Below, piece by piece: positions 1-8,555 of a stretch of DNA of 64,000 nucleotides. The translations under genes were made by a program, and so were the position numbers. Every line of letters begins with the position of its first letter. Positions within the stretch are counted from its first letter, which is position 1. The DNA comes from Rhodovibrio sodomensis (lineage in GTDB: Bacteria; Pseudomonadota; Alphaproteobacteria; Kiloniellales; Rhodovibrionaceae): positions 54,414-118,413 of the forward strand of contig NZ_NRRL01000006.1 in NCBI RefSeq assembly GCF_016583645.1, written 5' to 3'. The notes below the pieces were generated by a model. It did no database searches. It had not been told where the DNA came from and saw nothing but the letters and a program-made list of their open reading frames with translations.

Positions 1-1
1 G

Positions 2-1150
2 GCGGCGGCCGGCCTGACCTTCCTGCCCATCTTCCGGCAGCGCTCCCAGCTGATTCTCAGCGCCGCCACCCTGACCGCCGGCCTCGCCGTGGTAATGATG
101 TGCGCGGTCGTCGACGGCGCGCTTGCGGAGAAGTACTACGCCGGCCTGATCACGCTTGCCATGTTCGGGTCGAGCGTGATCCGCCTGCACCACGTCTACG
201 CCCTGATGTCCTCCCTGACCACGGTGGCCTGCTATCTCCTGGTCGCGACGCTAATCAATCCGATCCCGTGGGATACGCTCGTCATCAACGGCTTCTTCCT
301 GATGACCGGCATCGGTTTCGGCGCGTTCGCGAACTACGCCATCGAACACGCCCTGCGTAGCCGCTTCCGTGGCGAGATCAAGCTGGAGATGGAGAAGGAG
401 CGCGCCGAGACCCTGCGCGATCTCGCGGAATCCGCCAGCAAGGCCAAGAGCGAGTTCCTCGCCACGATGAGCCACGAGCTGCGCACGCCGCTCAATGCCG
501 TGATCGGCTTCTCGCAGATCCTGCGCGACGGCGTCTTCGGCGAGTTGGGCGAGCAGAACCGCGGCTACGCCGAGCACATCAACGAGAGCGGCGAGGCCCT
601 GCTCCAGATCATCAACGACATCTTGGAGATGTCCCGCGCGCAGGCCGGACGGCTCCAGATCAAGGAGGATGAGGTCCAGGTCGACCGGCTGTTCGAGGCC
701 GTCGCCGCGCGCTGGCGCCCGCACGCTGAGTCCCAGGGCCTCCACCTCGACGTCGACCATGGCGCCCGCGGCACGCTCATAATCGCCGACCGCAAGCTGC
801 TCGAGCAGGCCATGAACAACCTGCTGTCGAACGCCTGCAAGTTCACGCGCCCTGACGGGCGGATCCGCTTCGTCAGCCGGATCATCGACGGCGCGCTCGA
901 GATCGAGATCGCCGACACCGGTATCGGGATCGACCAGGAGAACATCGACCTCGCGCTCGCCCCGTTCGGGCAGGTCGAGTCCGCCCACGCACGCAGCGCC
1001 GGGGGATGCGGCATCGGACTGCCCCTAGCCAAGGCGATCATGGACCTGCACGACGGCGCGCTCGCGATCGACAGCGTCGCGGACGCCGGCACCACGGTGA
1101 AACTCCACCTGCCCGCAGCCCGCATCCAGGTTCAAAGCGAAGCGGCCTAG
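2..1150 (+). CDS. Sensor histidine kinase, 5' end cut by window edge
   Basis: The reading frame is open from base 2, so the true start lies outside the window. The visible N-terminal part is hydrophobic with several membrane segments, followed by a short linker helix. A HisKA dimerisation domain follows (SHELRTPLNAVIGF, phosphoacceptor His near nt 473), then a HATPase_c domain with an N box (NNLLSNACKF), a G1 box (DTGIGI) and a G2 box (GGCGIGLPLAKAI). These mark an autophosphorylating membrane sensor kinase. No response regulator is adjacent, so the partner is unknown. It closely resembles the kinase core at 49483-51171. Confidence 0.93.
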   Translation, partial: AAAGLTFLPIFRQRSQLILSAATLTAGLAVVMMCAVVDGALAEKYYAGLITLAMFGSSVIRLHHVYALMSSLTTVACYLLVATLINPIPWDTLVINGFFLMTGIGFGAFANYAIEHALRSRFRGEIKLEMEKERAETLRDLAESASKAKSEFLATMSHELRTPLNAVIGFSQILRDGVFGELGEQNRGYAEHINESGEALLQIINDILEMSRAQAGRLQIKEDEVQVDRLFEAVAARWRPHAESQGLHLDVDHGARGTLIIADRKLLEQAMNNLLSNACKFTRPDGRIRFVSRIIDGALEIEIADTGIGIDQENIDLALAPFGQVESAHARSAGGCGIGLPLAKAIMDLHDGALAIDSVADAGTTVKLHLPAARIQVQSEAA

Positions 1151-1267
1151 GTCCCGCGCCGACCTCGCGCGCTTCACTCACCGGCCGGTTCTTGGCACAC
1201 TCCGGTTGGCCGGATGCCGCGAAGCTCCTTCGGAACCGCATCCGGGCTCACGGGATGCGAGGTGACG

Positions 1268-1747
1268 ATGTCCGAGGTGGCGCTCTACGTTCCGCGCCCG
1301 GGCGCGCTGGTGCAGATCCATCGGGGTTCGGCGGTCGCCGGCACGCCCGGGGTCGATGGCATCTGCGTCGACTTCGAGGGCCGCGGCGACACCTTCGAGG
1401 ATCGCCTGATCCATGCGGCCGGCCGGCATGTCGCGCGCTACCCGACGATTGCCCGCGCCCGGCTGCCCGAGACTGCCCTGCTGCAGGTCGGCACGGCCAC
1501 ACATCGCCCGGAACTGCATGCCTGGATCGTCACCGAGATCACGGACCCGGGCGCGCTCCGGACCTGGCTCACCCCCGAAGACCTCCCCGAGATCGGCGGC
1601 TCGTTCGCGCTCCGCCAGCGGGCCGCGGGCATCAACGCCGCGCGGTTGCCGGCGACCGTCGTGGCCGACTTGCAGGCCCGCCATCCGAGCGTGGAGCTGA
1701 TCGACCGGATCAACGCGCACGCGCTGCATGCCGGGGGCTCAGCTTGA
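1268..1747 (+). CDS. Hypothetical protein (159 aa)
   Basis: I do not recognise this family. The start is the ATG at 1268 because a GAGGTGA Shine-Dalgarno-like stretch lies just upstream; a longer frame from 1214 has no such site. The product is soluble, mixed alpha/beta in character, and has no signal peptide or membrane segment. Its stop codon overlaps the TTG start of the next gene (TTGA), suggesting translational coupling with that small gene. Codon use is like its neighbours. Confidence 0.6.
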   Translation: MSEVALYVPRPGALVQIHRGSAVAGTPGVDGICVDFEGRGDTFEDRLIHAAGRHVARYPTIARARLPETALLQVGTATHRPELHAWIVTEITDPGALRTWLTPEDLPEIGGSFALRQRAAGINAARLPATVVADLQARHPSVELIDRINAHALHAGGSA

Positions 1748-2088
1748 AGCCCGACTACAGCGAGCCCGAGCGTTTCGCCGCCGCCCAGCAGGCCCTGGCC
1801 GGCCTTATCGAGCGCGTCCCCAAAGCATCGGAACTGGCACCAAAGGCCCGCACCCCGATCGCCGGCCACGTGCTCAGTTGCCTGCGGCGTGACAACCTGC
1901 AGGCGCTCTATTTCTACCAGGACCCGCGCGGCCGGCATCACGCCGACCTGCTCCTGCGTCGGACAGCGCCTGGCCTGCCGCGGCTGATCCGCCTCGCCGG
2001 CGACGGGCTTGCCAGCCGAGAGGCGGCCGAACAGGCCGCCCTTCAGCTGGTTGGCGCGGCCCTCGCCCGGACGCAGCCCGGCACCTGA
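1744..2088 (+). CDS. Hypothetical protein (114 aa), TTG start overlapping upstream stop
   Basis: The protein begins at TTG 1744, whose last two bases are shared with the TGA stop of the preceding gene. No ATG or GTG closer to the coding-like region fits, and a G-run precedes it. The sequence has an amphipathic N-terminal helix and a short beta-rich centre (ALYFYQDPRGRHHADLLLRR). No family is recognised. The overlap implies co-translation with the 159-residue protein. Confidence 0.5.
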   Translation: MKPDYSEPERFAAAQQALAGLIERVPKASELAPKARTPIAGHVLSCLRRDNLQALYFYQDPRGRHHADLLLRRTAPGLPRLIRLAGDGLASREAAEQAALQLVGAALARTQPGT

Positions 2089-2180
2089 ACGGCTCTGCCG
2101 CCGCCGGGCGCGCGGCTCGCGTTGCGCCCGCACCCGCCGCCGCCATCTCCAGATTGACCCCGTTGTCTGGAGACCGCGAC

Positions 2181-3056
2181 ATGAGCGCGCCACGCCGGAT
2201 CACGCCGCAGAACGTCGGCGACCTGAAACGCATCCTGAGCGACCCCGATACCCCGGCGCTGGGTCTGCCGGTCGCGGCCTTCGCGGCCAGCGGCGCGGTC
2301 TCCCGGGAGTTAGCGGATCTCGACAAGAAGGCGTTGCGCCGGCTCTACGAGGGGACGCGCGACCTGCGCCGGCGGCTGGAAGGCGACAAGGATTACGACA
2401 CGCTGCGTGGCCTGCGCCTCGCCGACCGTCTCGAACTGGGCCGCCGCGCCGTCGCCATGGCGGCCATCTGCTCCGGTGTGATCGATGCCCGCACGGCCGC
2501 GGAGGACGCCCGCCCGCTCGTGTCCGATCAGGCCAAGGCCCTCGATCCCGCCTACCGCCACGATCCCGGCGGACACATCCAGGAACAGCGCCCGCAGCAG
2601 CACGCCGAGTTCCTGAGCGGCCTGCGGATCGGCTTCTTCGGCCGCCTGCTCGGGCGCGCCCGCTCGGCCGGGGCGCTGGCGGTGATCGACGGCGACAGTG
2701 TGCGCATCGACGGCAGCATCAATGCGCGCCTGCACGGGCTGGACGCCCCGGAAGCCAAGGACCCAGGCGGGCGCCGGGCAACCCAGCACCTCAAGACCCT
2801 GACCGAGGGCAAGGCCCTGACCTACAAGCCGCGCGACACCGACCCCTACGGACGCACGGTGATCACCCTGTACGCAGACGGCGTTGACGTGAACCGGCAG
2901 ATGGTGGCCGACGGCTACGCCCGGGCCTACAGCCGGTATTCCAGGAAGTACGTCCTGACCCAGATGAAGGCCGCCGTACAGCGCAGGGGCCTCTGGGCCA
3001 AGGGCTGGCTCAAGTCCCCGGAAAAGTCCCGCCGGGCCGCGGAAGCGCAACGGTAA
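2181..3056 (+). CDS. Thermonuclease (SNase-fold) domain protein
   Basis: The C-terminal half (about residues 165-280 of 291) is a staphylococcal-nuclease fold: ARLHGLDAPEAKD carries the conserved Arg and acidic metal site, DPYGRTV is the second catalytic stretch, and VNRQMVADGYARAY follows as in the family. The N-terminal ~150 residues are helical and unassigned. SNase enzymes cut single-stranded DNA or RNA with calcium. Unlike many bacterial members there is no signal peptide, so a cytoplasmic role is likely. The start is ATG 2181, preceded by TCTGGAGACC; a longer frame from 2154 has no ribosome site. Confidence 0.82.
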   Translation: MSAPRRITPQNVGDLKRILSDPDTPALGLPVAAFAASGAVSRELADLDKKALRRLYEGTRDLRRRLEGDKDYDTLRGLRLADRLELGRRAVAMAAICSGVIDARTAAEDARPLVSDQAKALDPAYRHDPGGHIQEQRPQQHAEFLSGLRIGFFGRLLGRARSAGALAVIDGDSVRIDGSINARLHGLDAPEAKDPGGRRATQHLKTLTEGKALTYKPRDTDPYGRTVITLYADGVDVNRQMVADGYARAYSRYSRKYVLTQMKAAVQRRGLWAKGWLKSPEKSRRAAEAQR

Positions 3057-3094
3057 TTCCGCGCTTCCGTTAACTCCATGGCAAAAAGCGTAGC

Positions 3095-3114
3095 GTAGTG
3101 GTGGACCGCACTAC
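3095..3114. promoter_or_regulatory. Inverted repeat between nuclease and DUF2336 genes
   Basis: GTAGTG and CACTAC form perfect 6-bp arms around an 8-bp spacer, in a 145-bp gap upstream of the DUF2336 gene. It may be an operator or a weak hairpin. Function is unproven. Confidence 0.3.
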
Positions 3115-3201
3115 GGTTGCTGCCACCGAAAAAAACGCGACCAGCCGCTGGCAGTGAACCCACTTTCGACCCAGATCAGACCGTGGACGGGAGCGACCAG
3201 G

Positions 3202-4176
3202 ATGTTTGCCCAGCAGATCCAGCAGGAGGTCGAGCGGGACTTGAGCGCGCGCAGCGGAACGGAGCGCACCGAGATCGCCCGGCGGGTGGTGACCCAGTTG
3301 GAGACCGCCCAGCTCGCCCGGGACCGGATCGCGGCCGAGCATGTTGCGCGCGTGCTCGCGAACGACGCGCTCCAGGCGGTGCGTCTGGCGCTCATGGAAG
3401 GCGTCAAGCGCTCCCGTTTCCTGCCCAAGGATGTTGCGCGCCGGATCGCCCATGACATCGCCGGCATCGCCGCGCCCTTCCTGCGGGTGACCGACGTCTT
3501 CAGCGAGCCGGAGCTCGCCGAGATCGCGCTGACTATCGAGCAAGAGGCGCGCGTGGGGTTGGCCTCCCGGGACGAGGTCCCGGCGGTGCTCGCCGACACG
3601 CTGGTGGACATCGGCCCGACCTCGGCCGTCAAGACGCTGGCGGAGAACCAGGGTGCCGAACTCACCGCGGGCTGCCTGGCGCAGGTGCTCAACACCTACT
3701 CGGCCGACAAATCGCTGATGGAGACGCTGGCCCTGCGCGGCGACCTCCCGACCGGCGTCGTCGGCCAGCTGCTGTCGCGCATCTCCGAGCGCGCGCAGGA
3801 GAAGCTGGCGCGAACCTACCGCATGGTCGACTTCACCTCCCCTGTCGCGGTGGAGGCCCGGACACTCGCGCTGGCCCGGATGATCGCGACGGTCCCGGCC
3901 GAGCAGGCCCCCAGGATCGCGGCCAACCTGCGTCAGAACCGGGAGCTCACGCCGGAGCTGATCTTGCGCGTGGCCGAGAAGCGGGTGATCCACTTCGTCA
4001 TCGCGGCCCTGTCCCTGCTTGCCACGGTCCCGCGCAGCGAGGTCGCCGAGGCCATCACCCACCGCAACGACTACGACCTCAAGTCGATCTGCGAGCGCGC
4101 CAACGTCGGCGCGCATTACACCGATAAGCTCATCGCCGAACTGCGAACCCACGATCCGGACGTCTCGGCGGCCTGA
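3202..4176 (+). CDS. DUF2336 domain protein
   Basis: The 324-residue, largely alpha-helical protein matches the alphaproteobacterial DUF2336 pattern: a repeat-like helical array with motifs such as LPKDVARRIAHDIAGIAAPFL, followed by SEPELAEIAL and a VRLALMEGVK segment. Some DUF2336 proteins act in phosphorelay-type or stress signalling, but the biochemical role is not settled. I choose ATG 3202 because GGGAGCGACCAGG precedes it; the longer GTG frame at 3154 starts inside a recurrent upstream motif (CCCACTTTC at 3159). It stands alone, with a minus-strand gene downstream. Confidence 0.78.
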   Translation: MFAQQIQQEVERDLSARSGTERTEIARRVVTQLETAQLARDRIAAEHVARVLANDALQAVRLALMEGVKRSRFLPKDVARRIAHDIAGIAAPFLRVTDVFSEPELAEIALTIEQEARVGLASRDEVPAVLADTLVDIGPTSAVKTLAENQGAELTAGCLAQVLNTYSADKSLMETLALRGDLPTGVVGQLLSRISERAQEKLARTYRMVDFTSPVAVEARTLALARMIATVPAEQAPRIAANLRQNRELTPELILRVAEKRVIHFVIAALSLLATVPRSEVAEAITHRNDYDLKSICERANVGAHYTDKLIAELRTHDPDVSAA

Positions 4177-4202
4177 GGCCGCGCACGTCAGGGCGCGCGG
4201 CC

Positions 4203-4805
4203 TTACAGCACGCCCGTGCCCTCGAACTCGCGATAGCCGAAGCGTCGCTGCTCGGACTTGTTGAGCTCGTGCAGCAGGGCCTGCAGGTCGATGCAGTTCG
4301 GCTGCGCCGCCAGTTTCAGCACGGGCGTCGTCCGGTCCACCGAATGAACGTCGAGGTGGCCGAGTCCACCCAGGACCCGGAGCCAGATCGGCTTGCGGCT
4401 ATCGAGGTCACGCACCCGGTGCATCTCGATCTGGTCGTGATAGCGGTTGAGCACCCCGCGGTGGACGAAGATGCGTTGGGTGGTCACCTCGTAACGCGTG
4501 CACAGGATCTCCAGCGTGCGCCAGGCCGGTAGCAGCAGCACGCCACCCACCACCGCGAGCGGGACCCAGGCCGGCCAGCCAAACTCGAAGCCGCCGACGC
4601 CACCGCGGTAGGCCAGGATCGCCACGTCCCGCTCGATCCAGGCCAGGCCCTTGCACGCGAGCCACGCGACCGCGATCGCGCCCAGCCACGCCCAGAGCGT
4701 CGAGCGCACCGCAGGCCGGCCCGCCCAGACGAGGCGCTCCACCGGCTCCGGCCGTCCGTCGTCACCCAGATCCGGGTAGTACTGAGAGTTTCCGACCTCG
4801 TCCAT
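4203..4805 (-). CDS. Bacterial PH-domain (bPH2-like) membrane protein
   Basis: This 200-residue protein has two hydrophobic segments (about residues 36-56 and 78-96) followed by a C-terminal bPH-like domain: TRYEVTTQRIFVHRGVLNR, then QIEMHRVRDLDSRKP and a beta strand HLDVHSVDRTTPVLKL. This arrangement is typical of YdbS/YdbT-type PH membrane proteins. The N-terminal tail is acidic and cytoplasmic. Its job is unknown. It is convergent with the DUF2336 gene, 26 bp apart. Confidence 0.8.
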   Translation of the reverse strand: MDEVGNSQYYPDLGDDGRPEPVERLVWAGRPAVRSTLWAWLGAIAVAWLACKGLAWIERDVAILAYRGGVGGFEFGWPAWVPLAVVGGVLLLPAWRTLEILCTRYEVTTQRIFVHRGVLNRYHDQIEMHRVRDLDSRKPIWLRVLGGLGHLDVHSVDRTTPVLKLAAQPNCIDLQALLHELNKSEQRRFGYREFEGTGVL

Positions 4806-4990
4806 GACCCCTGGTCCCTTCTGCCTTCATCGCTGCGCCGGCCGCCGGCGCAAGTGCTGAGGGATATGGTGGCCGAACGCTGGATCGCGCCTTAACCCGA
4901 TTGCAACCTGCGCGCGGCGACGAGAATGCGGTTGCATCTTTGAGGCACGTAGTCCACGGTAAGGGTGGCAGACTCACTTATCGGACGGGC

Positions 4991-6067
4991 ATGACAGACA
5001 GGGAAGTCGAGATGCTGGTCGAGGCACTCGGCGGGTTATCGTTCGAGACCGACCGGAACGGGCGACTGCTGACACTGGGCCCGGAAGCCGCGATCCATGC
5101 GCTCGATCCAGCTTCGCTGGTCGGCCAGCCGGTCTGCGCCGGCCCGTCCGACTGTCCGGGCCGGCAGAAACTGCTCGACGGGCTGAGCGCGGGCGACGGC
5201 ACAGGCGCGGTCCGGGTCTCGGTCGGGTTCCTGGGGCTCGACTCTCCCTGTGCGGTCACTCTCCGGCCGTGCGCGGCCAACGACGCGACAGGTATGCGGT
5301 TTCGCGGCTACGCCGTACCTGCCCACGCGGCCGACCGCCGCGGGCAAACGCACGCCCCGGCGCATCTGGAGGCGATCTCCCGGCTCGCGGGCGGCGTCGC
5401 TCATCAGATGAACAACGCCCTGCAGCCGATCCTGCTGCTGAGCGAGCACCACCTCGATGAGGTGTATCAGGACGCGGAATTACGGGAATCTCTGCTCGAG
5501 ATCCGCGCCTGCGCCGTACGCGCCAGTGCCGTCGTCAACGGGCTCCTCGAGTTCAGCCGCCAGGAGCCGGCACGTCGCGAACCACGGCCCCTGGCGGGCG
5601 CGGTGGCCGAGGCGCTCGATCGGATCGTGCCGGGCATCGACGGCCTTGACCATCCGGCGCGTGTCCTCCCTGAGGTCGGTGACGCGGCCGTCGACTCCGA
5701 GCTGCTGGCGCGTGTCGTCGAGGAGCTGCTGCGCAACGCGGTCCAGGAGGCGCCGGCGGGCAGCTCGGTCACGGTGCGACTGACCCAGCGGATGATCCAG
5801 CACGAGGATGTGCCGCACCTCGCACCCACCTCGGGCCCGCACGCGGAAATCTCGATCGAGGACCGCGGGCCGGGCATGCCACGGGACGTCGCCGTCCGGT
5901 CGATCGATCCCTTCTTCACCACACACCCCGACCACGCCGGCCTCGGCCTGAGTGTCGCCCACGCCCTGGCGCGGCGCATGGGCGGCTGGCTCAGCCTCCG
6001 GTCCCGGGACTGGGGCGGCACACACGCCGTCCTGATGCTACCACTGAACCGCGCGCCATCCAGCTGA
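4991..6067 (+). CDS. Soluble NtrB-like sensor histidine kinase
   Basis: No membrane segments are seen. An N-terminal PAS-like region (residues 1-130) leads to an H box of the form LAGGVAHQMNNALQPIL, the style of NtrB-type kinases, then a HATPase domain with N box (EELLRNAVQEA), G1 (EDRGPGMP), F box (DPFFTTHPDHAGLGLS) and a terminal beta strand. It should autophosphorylate in response to an internal signal. The start is uncertain: ATG 4991 fits the domain length, but a TTG at 4901 is also in frame. No response regulator is near. Confidence 0.87.
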   Translation: MTDREVEMLVEALGGLSFETDRNGRLLTLGPEAAIHALDPASLVGQPVCAGPSDCPGRQKLLDGLSAGDGTGAVRVSVGFLGLDSPCAVTLRPCAANDATGMRFRGYAVPAHAADRRGQTHAPAHLEAISRLAGGVAHQMNNALQPILLLSEHHLDEVYQDAELRESLLEIRACAVRASAVVNGLLEFSRQEPARREPRPLAGAVAEALDRIVPGIDGLDHPARVLPEVGDAAVDSELLARVVEELLRNAVQEAPAGSSVTVRLTQRMIQHEDVPHLAPTSGPHAEISIEDRGPGMPRDVAVRSIDPFFTTHPDHAGLGLSVAHALARRMGGWLSLRSRDWGGTHAVLMLPLNRAPSS

Positions 6068-6071
6068 TCCG

Positions 6072-6091
6072 GGCTCGGCGGCCGCCGAGCC
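6072..6091 (+). terminator. GC-rich perfect palindrome after kinase gene
   Basis: A 20-bp perfect palindrome (GGCTCGGCGG followed by CCGCCGAGCC) lies 5 bp after the kinase stop. It has no T-run, so termination is possible but not certain. Confidence 0.5.
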
Positions 6092-6169
6092 TGCGCGTCC
6101 GGTCGGTCCAGCTTCGCCAAGCGCGCCCATCTCCCCGTTGTCAATTGGCACAGCCGCAACGGGGGCCGC

Positions 6170-6901
6170 ATGGCCAAGCCGCTTCACTCCCGCCTCCACT
6201 GCCCTCACCTCAAGGACTTCTGCCGGACCCTGTCGGCCCTCCCGGGCCACAGGAACATCCGCGACCACTACTGCGACTTCCTCGAGGCAAGCCTGGCAAG
6301 CCTGCACAGCGTCTCCCTCAAGCTCGCGGGTCGGGACCCGACGCCGATGGACCGCGCTTACGCGGGTGTGCGCCAGCGCGCTGGTGCGGCGGTCATGCAG
6401 GCCTATGCGCAGATGTTCTCCCACCTGGCTAGCAGCCTGGAGGCGCGCCCGCGCGATGCCTTCGGCGAGCTGTTCGGCGCGCTCGATCTCGGCGTCGGCG
6501 AGGCCGGTCAGTTCTACACCCCCTTCGAGGTCTCCCAGTTCCTGGTCCAGGCCAACCTGACCGACATCGAGTCCGTGATCGCCGAGAAAGGCTTCTTCAC
6601 CGTGGCGGAGCCTGCGGTCGGCGCCGGCGGCATGCTGATCGCGGTGCGCAACGAAATGGTCGCCCGCGGGCTCTCTCCTCACCGCCAGTGCCTCGCGGTC
6701 GGCGTCGACATCGACCGCCGGGCGGTCGCGATGGCCTACATCCAGACGACCCTCCTGGGACTCGCGACCGTCGTCGTGCACGGGGACGCGCTCAAGCTCG
6801 ACCTGCAGGCGGAGTACCCGAACATCTTCGCCCAGAAGTTCGTGACACGGGGGTTCGATACGCGTGATGCCCTGGGCGGGCTCACACGGCCAGGCGGCTG
6901 A
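6170..6901 (+). CDS. Small N6-DNA-methylase-like protein lacking the catalytic NPPY motif
   Basis: The 243-residue protein resembles the small N-6 DNA methylases of plasmids and integrative elements. GQFYTPFEVSQFLV matches the region preceding motif I, AEPAVGAGGML is the SAM-binding motif I, and VGVDIDRRAVAMAYIQ contains the acidic motif II. No (N/D)PP(Y/F) catalytic motif IV follows, so methyl transfer is doubtful. A leader hairpin (CCCCGTTG 6133-6140 pairing with CAACGGGG 6157-6164) sits just before the ATG and could occlude the ribosome site. A transposon lies 39 bp downstream but does not interrupt the frame. Confidence 0.75.
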   Translation: MAKPLHSRLHCPHLKDFCRTLSALPGHRNIRDHYCDFLEASLASLHSVSLKLAGRDPTPMDRAYAGVRQRAGAAVMQAYAQMFSHLASSLEARPRDAFGELFGALDLGVGEAGQFYTPFEVSQFLVQANLTDIESVIAEKGFFTVAEPAVGAGGMLIAVRNEMVARGLSPHRQCLAVGVDIDRRAVAMAYIQTTLLGLATVVVHGDALKLDLQAEYPNIFAQKFVTRGFDTRDALGGLTRPGG

Positions 6902-6932
6902 CCGCAACCCCCGATAGATCCCACCTGACTCA

Positions 6933-6940
6933 AATTCGAA
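6933..6940. repeat. Target-site duplication, left copy
   Basis: AATTCGAA immediately outside the left inverted repeat is repeated exactly at 9406-9413 outside the right repeat. Eight bases is the duplication length known for the IS1595 family. Confidence 0.93.
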
Positions 6941-6963
6941 CGGACTTATCACCCAAACAAAGG
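6941..6963 (+). repeat. Left terminal inverted repeat of the transposon
   Basis: Starts CGGACTTATCACC and ends AAACAAAGG; its reverse complement matches 9383-9405 with one mismatch at the tenth position. Confidence 0.95.
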
Positions 6964-7116
6964 CGCTCAAGTGGCTTGAGCCCGGTTGTCGTCGCAAATT
7001 CAGTGAGATAGCACCGATCCGGCACGCCGCCAAAATCGTCTGACGACGTCAAGTTCCAATCAACGAGGCTTGCCTCATATGTAGTGGTCCTTTGTCAGAC
7101 AATCCGGGGTGCCACG

Positions 7117-8292
7117 ATGACCGAGGAGACGACGTCCGTCTGGCCGAAGGCCGGCAAGGGGCGGGCGTACCAGCATAGCGCGGATCTGCTGCAACAGGCG
7201 CTTCCGGACGAAGACGCCTGCTGGACCTTTCTGGAGGATGCCCGCTGGCGCGAGGGCCGATACTGCCCGCACTGCGGCTCCCTGGAGAGCTGGTCGATCC
7301 GCAGCGCGGCCGCGCGCGCCGGCCTTTACGAGTGCAAGGGCTGCCACCGGCAGTTCACCGTCACCACGAAGACGCCGCTGCACGGCACCAAGCTGCCGCT
7401 CTGGTGGTGGATCAAGGCGATGTGGCTGATGCTGTCGTCGAGCAAGGGCGTGTCCTCGGTGGTGCTCGGCCGCTGGGTGGGCGTGCCGCAGAAGACCGCC
7501 TGGCGGATAATGCAGGTGCTACGCGAGCTGTTCGCCGTGGCCGAGTGGTGCGGCGATCGGCTCAAGGGGCTGGTCCAGGTGGACACCAAGTACGTCGGCG
7601 GCGCGCCGCGCCGGAACAAACGGGTGAAGCACAAGCGCGGCCGCGGCACACAGAAGCCGCTGATCGTGGTCGCCGTCGACCAGCGCGGCTTCGTGCGCAG
7701 CCAACCGATCCGCTCGGAGAGCGCGGCGAACATGAAGGCGTTCTTCGAGCGCGCGATCGATCCCGGTGCGACGATCGTCAGCGACAAGAGCCCCGCGATC
7801 GCCGTGCTGGCGCGGGGCTATGCCGGCCACGTCGCGCTCGATCACTCGCAGGATCAGTTCGCGCTGGGCGGCTACCACACCAACACTGCGGAGGCGTTCG
7901 CCTCCACCGTGGAGCGGGTGCTGATCGGTGTGTACCACCGGATGAGTGGCAAGCACCTGTTTCGCTACGTCGGCGAGACGGCCTGCCGGTGGAACCGCAA
8001 GGAAGAAGTGGAGAACGAGGACGGCGAGCCGACGGGCGTGTTCGTCCGCCAGCACGGCCAGCGGGCCATCTCGGAGATGCTGGGCCACGCCACGGGCGTC
8101 GAACTGCGGCGCACGCAGGTCGGCGGGGTGAAGTACCCCGGGGATCCGGAGCCGCTGCCGCGTCGGCTTCGCTATCAGCGCCTGCGGGCCGAGAAGGCCC
8201 GGCGGGAGGCGCGCCCTCTACTGGGGATGGGTGAGGCCGCGTTGCGACAAGTCGTAAGAATCGGCAGCGGGCGACGCGTGATTACCCATTAA
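7117..8292 (+). CDS. IS1595-family (ISXO2-like) transposase
   Basis: The 391-residue protein opens with a zinc-binding domain (YCPHCG near residue 50, ECKGCHRQF near 73) that recognises the ends. The ISXO2-like DDE/N catalytic domain follows: VQVDTKYVGG (first Asp; the usual following Glu is Thr), TIVSDKSPA (second Asp), and GGYHTNTAEAFAS with the Asn and Glu typical of this family. It moves the element by cut-and-paste or copy-paste with an 8-bp duplication. Start ATG 7117. A terminator hairpin follows the stop. Confidence 0.96.
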   Translation: MTEETTSVWPKAGKGRAYQHSADLLQQALPDEDACWTFLEDARWREGRYCPHCGSLESWSIRSAAARAGLYECKGCHRQFTVTTKTPLHGTKLPLWWWIKAMWLMLSSSKGVSSVVLGRWVGVPQKTAWRIMQVLRELFAVAEWCGDRLKGLVQVDTKYVGGAPRRNKRVKHKRGRGTQKPLIVVAVDQRGFVRSQPIRSESAANMKAFFERAIDPGATIVSDKSPAIAVLARGYAGHVALDHSQDQFALGGYHTNTAEAFASTVERVLIGVYHRMSGKHLFRYVGETACRWNRKEEVENEDGEPTGVFVRQHGQRAISEMLGHATGVELRRTQVGGVKYPGDPEPLPRRLRYQRLRAEKARREARPLLGMGEAALRQVVRIGSGRRVITH

Positions 8293-8310
8293 CAACGTCT
8301 ACAGAATCAG

Positions 8311-8336
8311 AAAGGCCGGGTTGCATCCCGGCCTTT
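8311..8336. terminator. Bidirectional hairpin terminator inside the transposon
   Basis: Perfect 10-bp arms AAAGGCCGGG (8311-8320) and CCCGGCCTTT (8327-8336) with a 6-nt loop, and A/T runs on both outer sides. It lies between the transposase stop and the convergent passenger genes and can serve both. Confidence 0.85.
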
Positions 8337-8357
8337 CAAAAAATCCTTTGGCCACGC

Positions 8358-8555
8358 TTATTTCCCGCAGCCTGCGATCTCTTTCGTGTATTTCCCAGCG
8401 TTCTGGCCGATGTTCTTAGGCCCGTTGACGAGCCGATCCGCCCGGGCGCGCTTGATGCGCAACGCCAACTCTTCCTGGGATTGCGGAAGTCCGATTCCAC
8501 GCCGCGCGGAGCTGGATAGCTCGGCCTGGCGCTTTTCTGCGGTTGCGGTGTTCAC
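8358..8555 (-). CDS. Transposon passenger: small basic helical protein (65 aa)
   Basis: The start codon overlaps the stop of the upstream passenger (ATGA), so the two are translationally coupled. The product is highly charged and helical (QSQEELALRIKRARADRLVNG) with a lysine-rich end. I do not recognise a family. Being the small second gene of a coupled pair carried on a transposon, it could be a partner or antidote for the larger protein, but nothing in the sequence proves that. Confidence 0.6.
   Translation of the reverse strand: MNTATAEKRQAELSSSARRGIGLPQSQEELALRIKRARADRLVNGPKNIGQNAGKYTKEIAGCGK

Noticed and set aside
3154..3201. GTG 3154 as the start of the DUF2336 protein
   Set aside because: It would place the recurrent upstream motif inside the gene and has no ribosome site; ATG 3202 does.
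6941..6963. Methylase gene interrupted by the transposon
   Set aside because: The methylase stop (6899-6901) lies before the insertion site, and rejoining the target duplication does not extend the frame.
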